Positions 23,384 through 33,536 of a stretch of DNA of 64,000 bases are shown one piece after another; within the stretch, counting starts at the first letter, position 1, and each line of letters opens with the position of its first letter. The position numbers and the translations under genes are program-made. Source of the stretch: Hyphodiscus hymeniophilus (lineage: Eukaryota; Ascomycota; Leotiomycetes; Helotiales; Hyphodiscaceae); contig VNKQ01000005.1 of the NCBI GenBank assembly GCA_016508695.1, forward strand, positions 558,001 to 622,000, given 5' to 3'. The notes under the pieces are model-generated. The model had not been told where the DNA came from, searched no databases, and worked only from the letters and a program-made list of their open reading frames with translations.

Positions 23384-24291
23384 TAATTTTCTCCTTTGCG
23401 TCGCTTTCGCTACTCTTGTCTGCTTTACATTTACCCCCTTCGCGTTACTCTCATCACCTTTAATCTTAAACCAATTCATCTTAGACCAACTCATCTTGAA
23501 CCAACTTATCTTGAACAACTCTATCTCTATCAACTCCATTCAATATCATCCAAATCCATCCAAACTCTATTCAACTCATCTTGAATAACCCTATCTTAAA
23601 CCAACTTATCTTGGACAACTCTAACCAACTCCAACTAACGCCAACCTGATTACCTCCAACCTGATTACTTCCAACCTGATTACTTCCAACCTGATCAACC
23701 TCAACTTCAGTTTCTTCAAGTCACTCTGCTACTTTTGCCAACTTTCTATTTACCTCCTTCGCTTAGCTCCCGTCACTTTTACCAGCTTCCTATTTACCTC
23801 TTTCGCCTAGCTCTCATTACTTCTGTTAACTACAACTCGAACAACTATAACTTGCACAACTTTACTTTGAAAACCTTCTTGAACAACTCTAACCCAAATA
23901 AGTCTGACCTGAACAACTCTGACCTAAAGAACTCCCACCTCAACTTCAGTTCTTCTAAACCAGTCTTATTGCTTTTATCAACTTCTTGTTTACCTCCTTT
24001 GCTAGGCTCTCGTCACTTTCATCAACTTCCTGACTACCTCCTTCGCTAGGCTCTCGTCACTTTCATCAACTTCCTGACTACCTCCTTCGCTGGGCTCTTG
24101 TCACTTACATTGACTTCCCGACAACCTCCTTCGCCTAGCTCTCGTCACTTTCGTCGACTTTCTGACTACCTTATCTCCTTCGCTTAGCTCCCGTCATCGA
24201 CTTCCTGACTACATTCTTCGCCTAGCTCTCGTCACTCTTGTCAACTTTACTATCAGCCCTTCGCACCACATTTGTCACCTTCAAAAATATA
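23384..24291 (+). repeat. Pyrimidine-rich tandem-repeat leader (15-bp and 44-bp units)
   Basis: The + strand is almost free of G over long runs. Near 23463-23520 there are 15-bp units of the type CATCTTGAACCAACT; near 23650-23700 three units of TTCCAACCTGATTAC. From about 23735 a 44-bp unit recurs: four copies are in exact register at 23979-24022, 24023-24066, 24067-24110 and 24111-24154 (consensus CAACTTCCTGACTACCTCCT continuing TCGCTAGGCTCTCGTCACTT), with more diverged copies before and after. The array stops just before the ATG at 24292. Confidence 0.85.
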
Positions 24292-25026
24292 ATGCCTGCA
24301 AGTAAAGAGGTAAGTCTTGTGTCAATTCTGAAAGAATCTCTGCGCTAATTACATATTTGTTTTTCTAGGCCGTTTTCAAAGTGATGACTCTTGGCCATCT
24401 ACTGGCTTGTATCCGGCCGGCCCATCCTAGTTTAACGTTGGACATGGATCGGTTAATGATTAACAACAACTTGCCTCACATCGAGGTGAAAATCTACTCG
24501 GTAAAGGAGGGAGTCCCGGAGGCATTTCTCGAGTCCGCAAAGACCTGGGGTAGGAAGTTGGTTGGAGGTGTTAAGGATATTGTAACGGAGTTAAGGAAGA
24601 ATGAGCGGTGGTCTGCATTTGAAGAGTGGAAGGGCAAAGAGGTCACAGTGGCAAAGGTGCACCGCAAGATTTTGGACAAGTTGCAGGATCAGATTTTGCC
24701 GGATCAGATTTGGGTTTGCAAATAGAGGCGTCCTCCGAGAATCGTTGATGTCTTCGGGTTTGACAAGTTGGGATATACGAATCATGAGTGGAAGTTGTGG
24801 TTTGAGGCCGCTGTCGAGGCATATTTTGAGGAATACAAAGCACGGGAGTTGGCTGGCTGGAAGTAGTACCATTCCGGTCGTACTCTGAAGGCGTGTATAT
24901 TTCCGTATGGTTTCTCTTCTCTGCGAGTCGCATGCTGACATATCGTTGCGGCTTAGGAAAAATCAGAGGAAGACTACAATGCAGCGAGATGATATTGCTG
25001 GAAGTGGTGGGTTAAATAACGGTTGA
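24292..25026 (+). CDS. Orphan gene behind repeat leader; structure uncertain
   Basis: Exon 1 is 24292-24309 (MPASKE), followed by an intron with a consensus GTAAGT donor and TTTTTCTAG acceptor (24310-24368). The frame then runs to a TAG at 24723-24725 (124 residues, highly charged: VKDIVTELRKNERWSAFEEWKGKE). The same frame continues after the stop with protein-like sequence (VDVFGFDKLGYTNHEWKLWF, then EAYFEEYKARELAGWK), then a further intron 24863-24956 (GTAGTA...GCTGAC...TTAG) and a last exon to 25026. Either a 69-nt phase-0 intron (24657-24725, GTGCAC...AATAG) removes the stop, or the gene carries a nonsense mutation. No domain is recognised. No signal peptide is seen. Its role is unknown. 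Confidence 0.45.
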
Positions 25027-25106
25027 TATGGTATTGGCACAAGGTTAGGCAGCATGCGAAGAGTTGTTTAGTCAATGACATAAAAGGTCTCTCATTTCTC
25101 GTGTTT

Positions 25107-25955
25107 CTAAGGATCTTTTCGAATGTTTCCTGCTACATCCAAAATCCAATTGATCACTTCTTCCGGCTTGCTGGCCATTGGACAATGCCCAGTATTGATA
25201 CTCGTAACCTCGACCTTCCTCCCGCTTACGTTCTCAATCATCTTAATTCCACTCTTTTGAATATCTATCGGGATGCAGATATCTTCTTCGCAGAGAAGGT
25301 ATGACACTGGGATATCCTTGTATCCAGCATACGTCAACTCGCCAGCGAAACTGATTGCGGAGTGCTTAGAAAACCTCCTCACCCAGGCTTCCCCTTCTGC
25401 CAGAGGAAGATCAGAGAAAGAGATTGCTGCAGACTTAGATATTGGGTCGTGGTACATCCACCCATTCTCCTGCTCACGAGTTAGTGGGACAAGCGGATAC
25501 AACGTAGGAAGGCAACGAACATCGATCGGCAAATTGATCTTATGCTCCTCTGGTACATTTTGCAGCACGCTCGCAGCAGATAATCCTACTTCAGGGACAA
25601 GACAAGTCATGTATGCGATCCTTACCACACCTCCTTTCTTTCCCTCCTTCTCTCTCTCCTCTTTTGCCAGACCTTTAGTGCTTTGCGTCGTCGGTACACC
25701 GCCGTAAGAGTGCGCTATCAACACAACATCCTTGCCTTCATCTGCCAGTTTTTCGGTTTCTTTGGCAATGAACGCTGCATCTTCGTACATAGTAGGTGGG
25801 TCTCCGTCCCGAGCAGTACCGGCACTGAGCCCGACGCTGGGGGAGTGCAAGGCCCGGATCTCGTAGCCTTTCGCTGCTACTGGATTTACCACATCGTCAT
25901 AAAGTTCGGGGCTGGCAAACGAGCCAGTGATGAGTAGGATTGAAGGTTTTGACAT
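25107..25955 (-). CDS. Alpha/beta-hydrolase fold protein
   Basis: A single exon of 282 residues from ATG 25955 (MSKPSILLITGSFASPELY). The N-terminal ITGSF is the oxyanion-hole strand, VVLIAHSYGGVPTTQ (about residues 77-91) holds the nucleophile serine in an HSYGG elbow, CEEDICIPID near residue 222 supplies the acid, and NTGHCPMASKPEEVINWILDVAG near residue 255 the histidine, so the triad is complete. This is the small AB_hydrolase_6-type group of fungal esterase-like enzymes, usually 240-290 residues. No signal peptide, so it is intracellular. The substrate is unknown; these genes are found alone and in metabolite clusters alike. It converges on the orphan gene at 24292-25026 with an 80-bp gap. 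Confidence 0.85.
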   Translation of the reverse strand: MSKPSILLITGSFASPELYDDVVNPVAAKGYEIRALHSPSVGLSAGTARDGDPPTMYEDAAFIAKETEKLADEGKDVVLIAHSYGGVPTTQSTKGLAKEEREKEGKKGGVVRIAYMTCLVPEVGLSAASVLQNVPEEHKINLPIDVRCLPTLYPLVPLTREQENGWMYHDPISKSAAISFSDLPLAEGEAWVRRFSKHSAISFAGELTYAGYKDIPVSYLLCEEDICIPIDIQKSGIKMIENVSGRKVEVTSINTGHCPMASKPEEVINWILDVAGNIRKDP

Positions 25956-27175
25956 GAATTTGATGGAAAATTGGTATCGGCCGCTGGTAAGTATTAACAG
26001 TCAAAGTAACCTCGGTAGGCTGTAGCACAGGTGGGGAGGAATCCAGCAGTTTTTCTTAACCTTAGGAAAGAACAAGAAAGATTTCGAGGCATGGGAACGG
26101 AACTTTATAAACTTTGCTAGTTTATTAGTCGGCTTAACTTTCCACCATTTTCGACCGTCGTATGGTATTGGTCCTGCTCTCTCAGGATACTAATTTCTGA
26201 CTTTCTGACTGTCAGAAAGGCGGGGATTGGCTTGGCGACGACAAACGAGGCGGGTTGGCGGGATACACAGCTAGTGGCTGATACAACCCAAAACGGCTCC
26301 ATTTAGAAGAACTCTCTGCGAGCTCGCTGTGGTCAGTGAGTCAAGTGATTGGTCTAATTGTTGGGTCCCTGACAAGTAACCAAAGTTGATTTGCGGAAGG
26401 ATACATGCAACGATCAATCTGGAAGTCTGAAGAATTTCCGATCCTCCTCATAATCCACCCTTATGCAGTGCATCTTTTACACTTGCGTTCTTGAATCACG
26501 TATTTATGCTGCACTGTAGCGTGTAAGTCTCCGGGGAGTAGAAGGCTAATGCTGACGGTACGCACATGTGGCCATCATCGCTGCAAGACTGCCCCGCCAA
26601 GAGGTTGGTCATCCAAGCCGCCCGATTTCTCTTGTCCCTTCTTCGTCTGAAAACTTGTAAATTCATCCTTGATAAGATGTAACATTGTATCCCATACCGA
26701 GTGACCGCTTAGGTCCCACTGGAGCTTGTATTTAGTTTGGAGGAGGTGTGCCAATTGCTCAAGTGGCTACGATACACGGACTAGTTAACGTGATAGCATT
26801 CTCACCACACAAAAACTTCTGAAAAATCGAGATACCTTCTCAAATGATTGCTGTCAATCCCAATACTAGCACAGAAGAGTAATGGTCAGCCATGTGGTAT
26901 TACTTCTTCATGGATTTTCCTAGCAGAATGTGTGATACGAATCGGGACTCACGATAATAATTTGGATCTTGAGCAGCTTATGCAGGCTGTGTAGTACTGC
27001 TCTATCGATGTTACAGTCGTACTAAAAGTCAACCATTAAAAGCACCTCGCTCCAAAAAGGCTGCTTCGACACACAACTACGCTTTCACAATTTTCTGAAT
27101 CCGCAGAACTTAACCTCAATTCTCACTACGTCAACCAAGACAACACTATTATCCCACGGCATATACACAATATTC
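25956..27175. other. Intergenic region, no supported gene
   Basis: About 1.2 kb between the hydrolase and OPT starts (divergent promoters). Nothing coding or RNA-like was found. A TTCTGACTTTCTGACTGTCAGAAAGG segment near 26192-26222 can form a small hairpin. Confidence 0.45.
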
Positions 27176-30100
27176 ATGGAGCAAACAAGCGTCCCTCTGC
27201 ATTCTTTTAAAGCGCCAACTGCTCAGGAGAGCATAGCTTGTTCGAACTCCAAAGGCAATGAGCCAAACGAAACACGGGGAAAGGAATCACCCAATGATAA
27301 AGAAGTCAAGAATCCCGATACTGAAGCGTCAGTAGATCGCGATCCTTTGCGGCGTTTGGACACGGCAGAAGTTACTGTAACGGCAGTCGGTGATGACAGT
27401 ACCCTCAATCCTTGGACCTTTCGGATGTTTTTCATCGGTACGTATCGGTTACAAACACACCAGCCAAAGCTTTATTAACTTGAAATATTGGATCAGGTTT
27501 AGGTCTCTCAGCATTTGGAGCTGTTTTACAGGAAATATTTTACTTTAAGCCTCAAATCATTTTCGTTTCAGTTAGTAAGTGGAACATTCATTTTCCATTA
27601 CGGCATTAACAATTTGTCAACTATACTGACCTTGCTCTCAGTGTTCTTGACCGTAATCTCCTACGTAAGTGGAAGTCCTCTCCTCTCATAATTTAAACTA
27701 GCGTTACGATACTAAGGGTAGGTAGGCTATGGGTGAATTTATGGCGTTTGCTATCCCTCGCTGGGGCGCCTTCGGGCGTTTCCTTAACCCTGGACCATTT
27801 AATATCAAGGAACATACCGCATCTATAATCGTATGTGAAGCTCTCTTTAAACAAATCTTCCCCTTCACTGGAACCTTATCGCCTCGATAGGAAGCTACGC
27901 CCAGACAAATTTTCACCCCGATTATATCCCAAGTGTTGATAGTACTTTGGGGCGAGTGGCTGATTAGGTATGTTTGCACGGAAGATGGCATCCGCAGCAT
28001 CAGTGAACGCTCTCTCGACGGAAGCCATTGCTGCCCAGAAACTTTATTATGGGGGATATCCTAACCAAGGTGGTGCCATTTGCGTGACCTTGTCTTCTCA
28101 ACTTATTGGATATGGCCTTGCTGGAAGTATGTATATTTCATCCGGTTACTTCTTGCTAATTACTTGAACTCTGCATCGACAGATTACCGCTTGAGCAGAT
28201 TTCGAAGGATCCGGCATCAATCAAAGATTTCAGTTAGCGACTTTCGTACCTGTTCAGGCTGTTCTTCATTCACGCCGGACACTGCTGACCCAATTCTTCA
28301 CAGTGATGAGGAACACACTTTTGTTTCCAACAAAAATGCTTTATCCTGCAAACTTGCCTATTACCACCGTTCTGGAGACGTTGCATAAGGACAAGAGTGA
28401 GAGTCCTAAAAGAATGAAAGTATTTTGGATCCTATTCGGTTGTATCTTGATCTGGGAGTTGCTCCCCGAGGTAAGCACCCGTTCTAAACCTGAATTACGA
28501 GAATCCATGACCATTTTCATTTGCTTCCCTTCATTAACGCTCAGCAGTACATCTTCCCTCTTCTCATTGGAATATCTGTATTTTGTCTATCCAAGCAGGA
28601 CAATTTAACTTTTACCAACCTGTTCGGAGGTGCACAGGGCAATGAAGGGCTCGGGCTGTTGTCGATCTGTCTTGACTGGAACTATGTCGCAGGATATGGG
28701 TCTCCTCTTTGGGTACCCCTTCAAACATTAACCAACTCGCTGATTGGCGTCTTGTAAGTCCTGCAAGCAAATTCAAACAATGGTCATACCTATGGGAAGG
28801 CATGTTGGGTATAAAGTCGTACACTGATATTTCATAGGAGCTGTATGGTTATCTTCACTGCTGTTTACTTTACAAATACCTGGAGATCTCAAAGTTTTCC
28901 TTTACTATCCCAGCAACTCTACAACGGATCGTCTAACTCAAGTCATCACCGTACTTACAATATTACGGCTATCCTCAATCCAGACCTAACAATTAATGAC
29001 CATTTGGTAGAGCAAGTCGGGACCCCCTGGCTTGCTGGGACTTACGTTGTGTTTTTGATCGCAAATAACGCTGGATTCACAGCCAATTTGGTAAGCTTAA
29101 CGAGTTCGAGGATTAAATAAGTAGTTAAGCAATGATTGGTTGCTGACGCTTAAATCTTAGGTACACATGTTTCTTTGGAATTACAAAGATATTAAATCAG
29201 GCTGGACGATGTTGACTATAAGAGATCTGAGAAAGATTCTTTCACCGAGTACTTACATGTTCTGGAAGCATAAGGGAGAGCGTACCGAGGAAGAGAAAGT
29301 TCGCATCCGCAACAACCCAGACATTGACCCTCATTGTAAAGTCATGCTTGAATACAAAGACGTGCCTGATACGTGGTACTTTGTTGCTTTTGCAATCAGT
29401 CTTATTGTCGCATTGGTGTCACTTGAGTTGATGAGATCAACGTATGTACTTCCTAACTTTTGATATATCACCCCTCGAGGTTATGATTCTAATGTTCTCT
29501 GAAAATATCAGCCTCCCCTGGTGGGGTCTCATGTTTGGGATATTTTTATTGTGGGTATACTTGTTATTCTTTGGCGCTCAATATGCAATTACCGGCTTTC
29601 AATTTAATCTGGGAAGTGTATCTGCCACCATCGCCGGAAATATTTTTCCTGGGAGGCCCCTGGGTACGATACTCGCCAAATATTTGCGGTTTTGAATACT
29701 TACAATTTCTCAGCAAACATGTACTTTACGTTATATACGTTCAATGCGGTCCAGCAGGGGCAGTATTTACTGCGCGATCTGAAACTGGCGCAGCACACGA
29801 AGCTTTCCCCAAGATGTACCTTTACCACACAAATGATAGGGTGCATTTTTGGCGCTTGTCTGAACTACCTAATTATGTATAGGTCAGTATAGCGCATTTA
29901 ACATCCTCTCAGAGGATTCCTTGTATGAGCTACGCCAGATAGCCAGATAGCTGATAACTATGTCAATATGCATCGAATTCTGCTGACATGAGATCTATAA
30001 CAGCGTTGTCAAAAACCAGGCAGCTATATTGGTCTCTATCGAAGGTTCATCCATCTGGTCGGGCGTTCAAATTCAGCATTTCAATTCAGCCGCGATAGCT

Positions 30101-30541
30101 TGGTCGATTGCACCGAAGATGTTTTCCTTCGGAGCCCGGTATTACTGGGTTGGCGCCTCCTACTTCATTGGACTCCTTATACCGTTTCCCTTTTACATTT
30201 GCTGGAAAATCACAGGACGAAGGGTGTTCTCCTACCTAAATTTCTCAATCATTGTCTGGTATTGCGGGTACTTGTTCATTGGTGTCAATTCTTCTACGAC
30301 GAGCTACTTCCTGGTCGGATTCTTCGGCCAGTTTTATCTGAGGAAATATCAACCAAGATACTTCGCCAAATGGAATTACCTGGTGTCCGCTGCCTTGGAT
30401 GGTGGGACGCAGGTTATGGTGTTTTTGTTGAGCTTTGCCGTTGCAGGCGCGGGTGGAGTTGCGAGGCCTTTTCCAGCTTGGGCGGGTAATCACAATGACA
30501 ATGTGGACTATTGTAAGCACAACACCGCGAACCATAACTAG
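27176..30541 (+). CDS. OPT-family oligopeptide transporter (Isp4-like)
   Basis: Twelve exons: 27176-27437, 27497-27574, 27642-27664, 27726-27830, 27985-28126, 28304-28470, 28545-28753, 28838-29090, 29161-29441, 29512-29663, 29714-29882 and 30004-30541, giving 792 residues with phase kept throughout. Family signatures appear in order: LNPWTFRMFFIGLGLSAFGA, NPGPFNIKEHTASIIM, SSQLIGYGLAG, FPTKMLYPANLP, FTNLFGGAQGNEGLGLLSIC LDWNY, GRPLANMYFTLYTFNAVQQG, RDLKLAQHTKLSPR and ISGV-type W(S)GVQIQHFNSAAIAWS, then NYLVSAALDGGTQVMVFLLS. It should be a proton-coupled plasma-membrane importer of small peptides such as tetra/pentapeptides or glutathione. The last exon may be spliced again at 30517 (GTAAGC) to an acceptor at 30563, changing the last residues and ending at 30619. 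The fourth intron uses an AAG acceptor. Confidence 0.87.
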
Positions 30542-30752
30542 AACACTCAAAATGTGTCTACAGCGGCGTACGCCTATCCATGCCTTTCGTTGTCTGGAAA
30601 GGCTACAACTTGTTACTAGAGAGCCCCGTGGAACTTTGAGCATACCAGATTTGATACAGACTGGATTTGGCTATTTCCTATCCAAATTGTTTTTATTGCA
30701 ACCCCTAGAAATAATAGATGAAAACTCATATCATCTTAGATCAAACAGATTT

Positions 30753-32867
30753 TTAGTCACTCTGAGTACAGAACTGACTTCCCCTCGCATCAACATCCTC
30801 ATGCGCTTGTGCCGCACCAACATGTAGCCCCATTGCCATGCCACTTCCTTGATGGAAGAGCACGTGACAATGAAACATCCAAATGCCCACATTGTCTGCC
30901 CGAAATCTCAGAACAACATAACCCCTCCTCGGCACACTAACGGTATCTTTCAAGACCGGATTTTCCAAATTCAATTTTGGGGCAATGGCAGAAGAACCTG
31001 TTGTAGCCCAAGGCGAATAACTACCCCATCCATGCTCGGAACGATGAGATGCTAAGACATAGAAGGCATGTCCGTGGAGATGGAACGGATGAGATCCATC
31101 GTCCAAATTGTTGATAATGATATCTACCCACGGTGGAGAGGATGTGTTGGAGGGGATAAAAGGGATCAGCTGATTGGAGTCCCAAGAGGTACGTGGGAGG
31201 GAAATTAGAGCAGGGGATTGAGGTCTCCAAGAGGTGCGATTCATGAAGCCTTGAGGGTGGTTGGCATTTATGGAGAGTTTTTGGGTTTTGGTGTAAAGAA
31301 GAATTGTTTGTTGGGCGGTCGACGCTAGCGGAACTTCTTGATCTTTGGAGGAGAGAGAGGCGGAAGCAAAAGCCAGATCGAAGTGATTCTCTCCTATCAA
31401 AGGTATTGGTTCTTCAATAGAATTGTTCGAATAGTGATCCGCTGACAATAAGATTGGAAATGATTGATCCGGTCGTAAGGCAGGATTGGGATATTTCAAG
31501 TTCTCGCGGTCAAGAGAAATGTGTAATCTTGGTGGACTAGGACTGGCATCCCATTTAGATAGCAAATCCACTCGCTCTCCTGGGTAGATAATACCGACAG
31601 ACTCGACAGAGCGGCCTTCGACAAGATTGCCGCCATCGATAGTGATCGGTTGGAAGGAACCGGAACCAGCTCTAATGGTAAAGCCCGCAAGAGTCCTGGA
31701 AAGGTCAATTTAGAATTTCTAGCTGGCACTATAAATGCAAAGATTCAAATATGCTTACCCAACATTCACAATTCGAATCCTTGTCGTACCCCTCGCCTGC
31801 AAGCCAAGTGCCTGCTCAGGCTGCTCTACACACTCGACAGGCCTTGCAGGTACAGCCATCGAGCAAGAGAACTTTCCCACCCCATTCAGCAAGAGAGAAT
31901 CCGGGACAGGCTACTCGACTGTTAGCGAATTTGATTTTCAATTCGGAAAACTAACCTCATTTCCAAACGCCCGCACGCTTGTAAACCAATCCAGAACCTC
32001 CGCTCCACTTCGATGGTACCAATCTCCAACAAGGAGCAATACCTCCTTCTTGTAACCATATAATTCCATGTCCGAACGAGGTCCAACTGGCTTATGAATC
32101 ACCAGCCCTCCATACATGCCATCTCCTCTTTGAGATTGAGCGTGTGCATGCCACCAAAAAGTGCCTGATTGCTCGTGATCGATGTCAAAGTCGTACGTGA
32201 ACTTCCTTCCAGCTGGTATGGGGCATTGAGTAAAGCCAACAGCACCATCCATCAGGTTGGCGTTTCGCATTCGAAGTCCATGCCAATGGATTGAAACGTC
32301 TTCGTCCACCAGACTGTTCGTCACGTGGATGATCATTCTGTCGCCAGATCGACACTGAAGAGTAGGGCCTGGGAACTCTCCGTTGACCATATAAACCTTT
32401 TTACTGACACCATCTGGTGATATGGAATCCTTCGTAATCGTCCAATAATGCGTTATTGTCTTTTGACTCCTGAACACGTGATTCGCAGGATGAAGCTCAA
32501 TTCCAATTCCATGTGAGCTCTTCCTATTGCCACCAATATAAAAGAGATTGTAGACATCGAATTGCAGATTGGAGGATCGAAGCAAGGTGTCACAAGAAGT
32601 GAAAGCTATGATGGCAAGGACCAGCATACCAAGGACGACGCCGACTGGCTGAAGCCATCTGCTCAAATCACGACGTTCAACGCCATCTCTGGATGTTTTC
32701 TTACCTGTTGGATATAAAGATTGAGTCTCTCCATCCTCGCCTTGTAAGAATTGTGTCGCTTCCACGTTGTCGGTCCATTTTGATATTGGTTTTTTGCTGA
32801 AAGTGGCGCTTGACCCTCTTCGGACGGTTTTGGTTTTATCCATCGCCGCGTGGCCATCAATCTCCAT
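30753..32867 (-). CDS. Membrane-anchored Ascomycete-type multicopper oxidase
   Basis: Three exons on minus: 32867-31956, 31910-31759 and 31695-30753, giving 668 residues. The first intron is 45 bp (GTTAGT...GCTAAC...GTAG) and restores GNEPVPDSLLLNG; the second (63 bp) restores IRIVNVGTLAGFTI. All four copper motifs are present: HWHG (194-197), WWHAHAQ (about 239-244), HPFHLHGH and HCHVLFHQGSGM, so type 1 and trinuclear centres should be loaded. There is no cleavable signal; instead a roughly 73-residue basic cytosolic tail precedes one membrane segment (about 74-92, VGVVLGMLVLAIIAFTSCD), predicting a type II protein with the oxidase outside. Candidate substrates are phenolics, iron or secondary metabolites. 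It is tail-to-tail with the OPT gene (about 210 bp or less). Confidence 0.88.
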
Positions 32868-33536
32868 CCTTTCTCCCCAGACTTCATCTCATCACATCAT
32901 CAAATTATAATCGTAGCATCAGGTCGAGCCGACACTATTTACTGCTATTGCGGTGTCGGTATTGAAGTATCTCCCGTCTCATCGTTCGCCCATCGCGAGT
33001 GCAAAATTGCGAACGACCACGTGGGTGGGGTAAAGTGCCAGGCTCCAATTGGAAGGTCTGAATTGGTGAGCAAACCGACTTGCTGGCTACCCAGGTCTTA
33101 TACGAATGGCTTCATGCATGAAATGCTCAGGAGTGCTGGGTTTTCCCCCACGATCTACAGAGCTCGGCAATCATTGGTGTGCTGTCCATTTTGGATTCTG
33201 AGGGTAACCGCCTGTGGAAGTTTTGATAGGTCTTCCAGAAGATAATCGGATGAATTACTTGATGGACGCAAGTGCTGCCCAGGAATGGGGGTTTCTGTTG
33301 CCGGCTTTCCCACTGGGAGACGCCTTCTCTATGCACACGTTCCTACTCAGAAGTCGCAAGTAGGATGCAGGTTCAAGGATTTTGTTTGTCATAGCTTAAT
33401 GCCCTGAGGGGTAGTACCTGACGGCATCCGATTCCTTGGACTTGAAAGTCCCCACCGGGCCCTCGGCTATATATATCTATATTCTCTATTGCTTCTTGAT
33501 AACATTCAAGAGGGTATTTGGCCACTTACTGAGAAA
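32868..33536. promoter_or_regulatory. Bidirectional promoter region of oxidase and phosphoesterase
   Basis: About 670 bp between two divergent starts. A TATATATAT run at 33468-33476 lies about 65 bp before the phosphoesterase ATG. No other gene is seen in the stretch; the 32850-33245 frame is not protein-like. Confidence 0.45.

Noticed and set aside
27831..27984. Possible twin intron (stwintron): an internal TAG followed at once by GTATGT
   Set aside because: The second intron would be only 17 nt, too short to splice; a single 154-nt intron with an AAG acceptor explains the protein.
28127..28303. Partly open, hydrophobic frame inside an OPT intron
   Set aside because: Removing the whole 177 nt gives GLAGMMRNTLLFPTKMLYP, which matches the family without any insertion.
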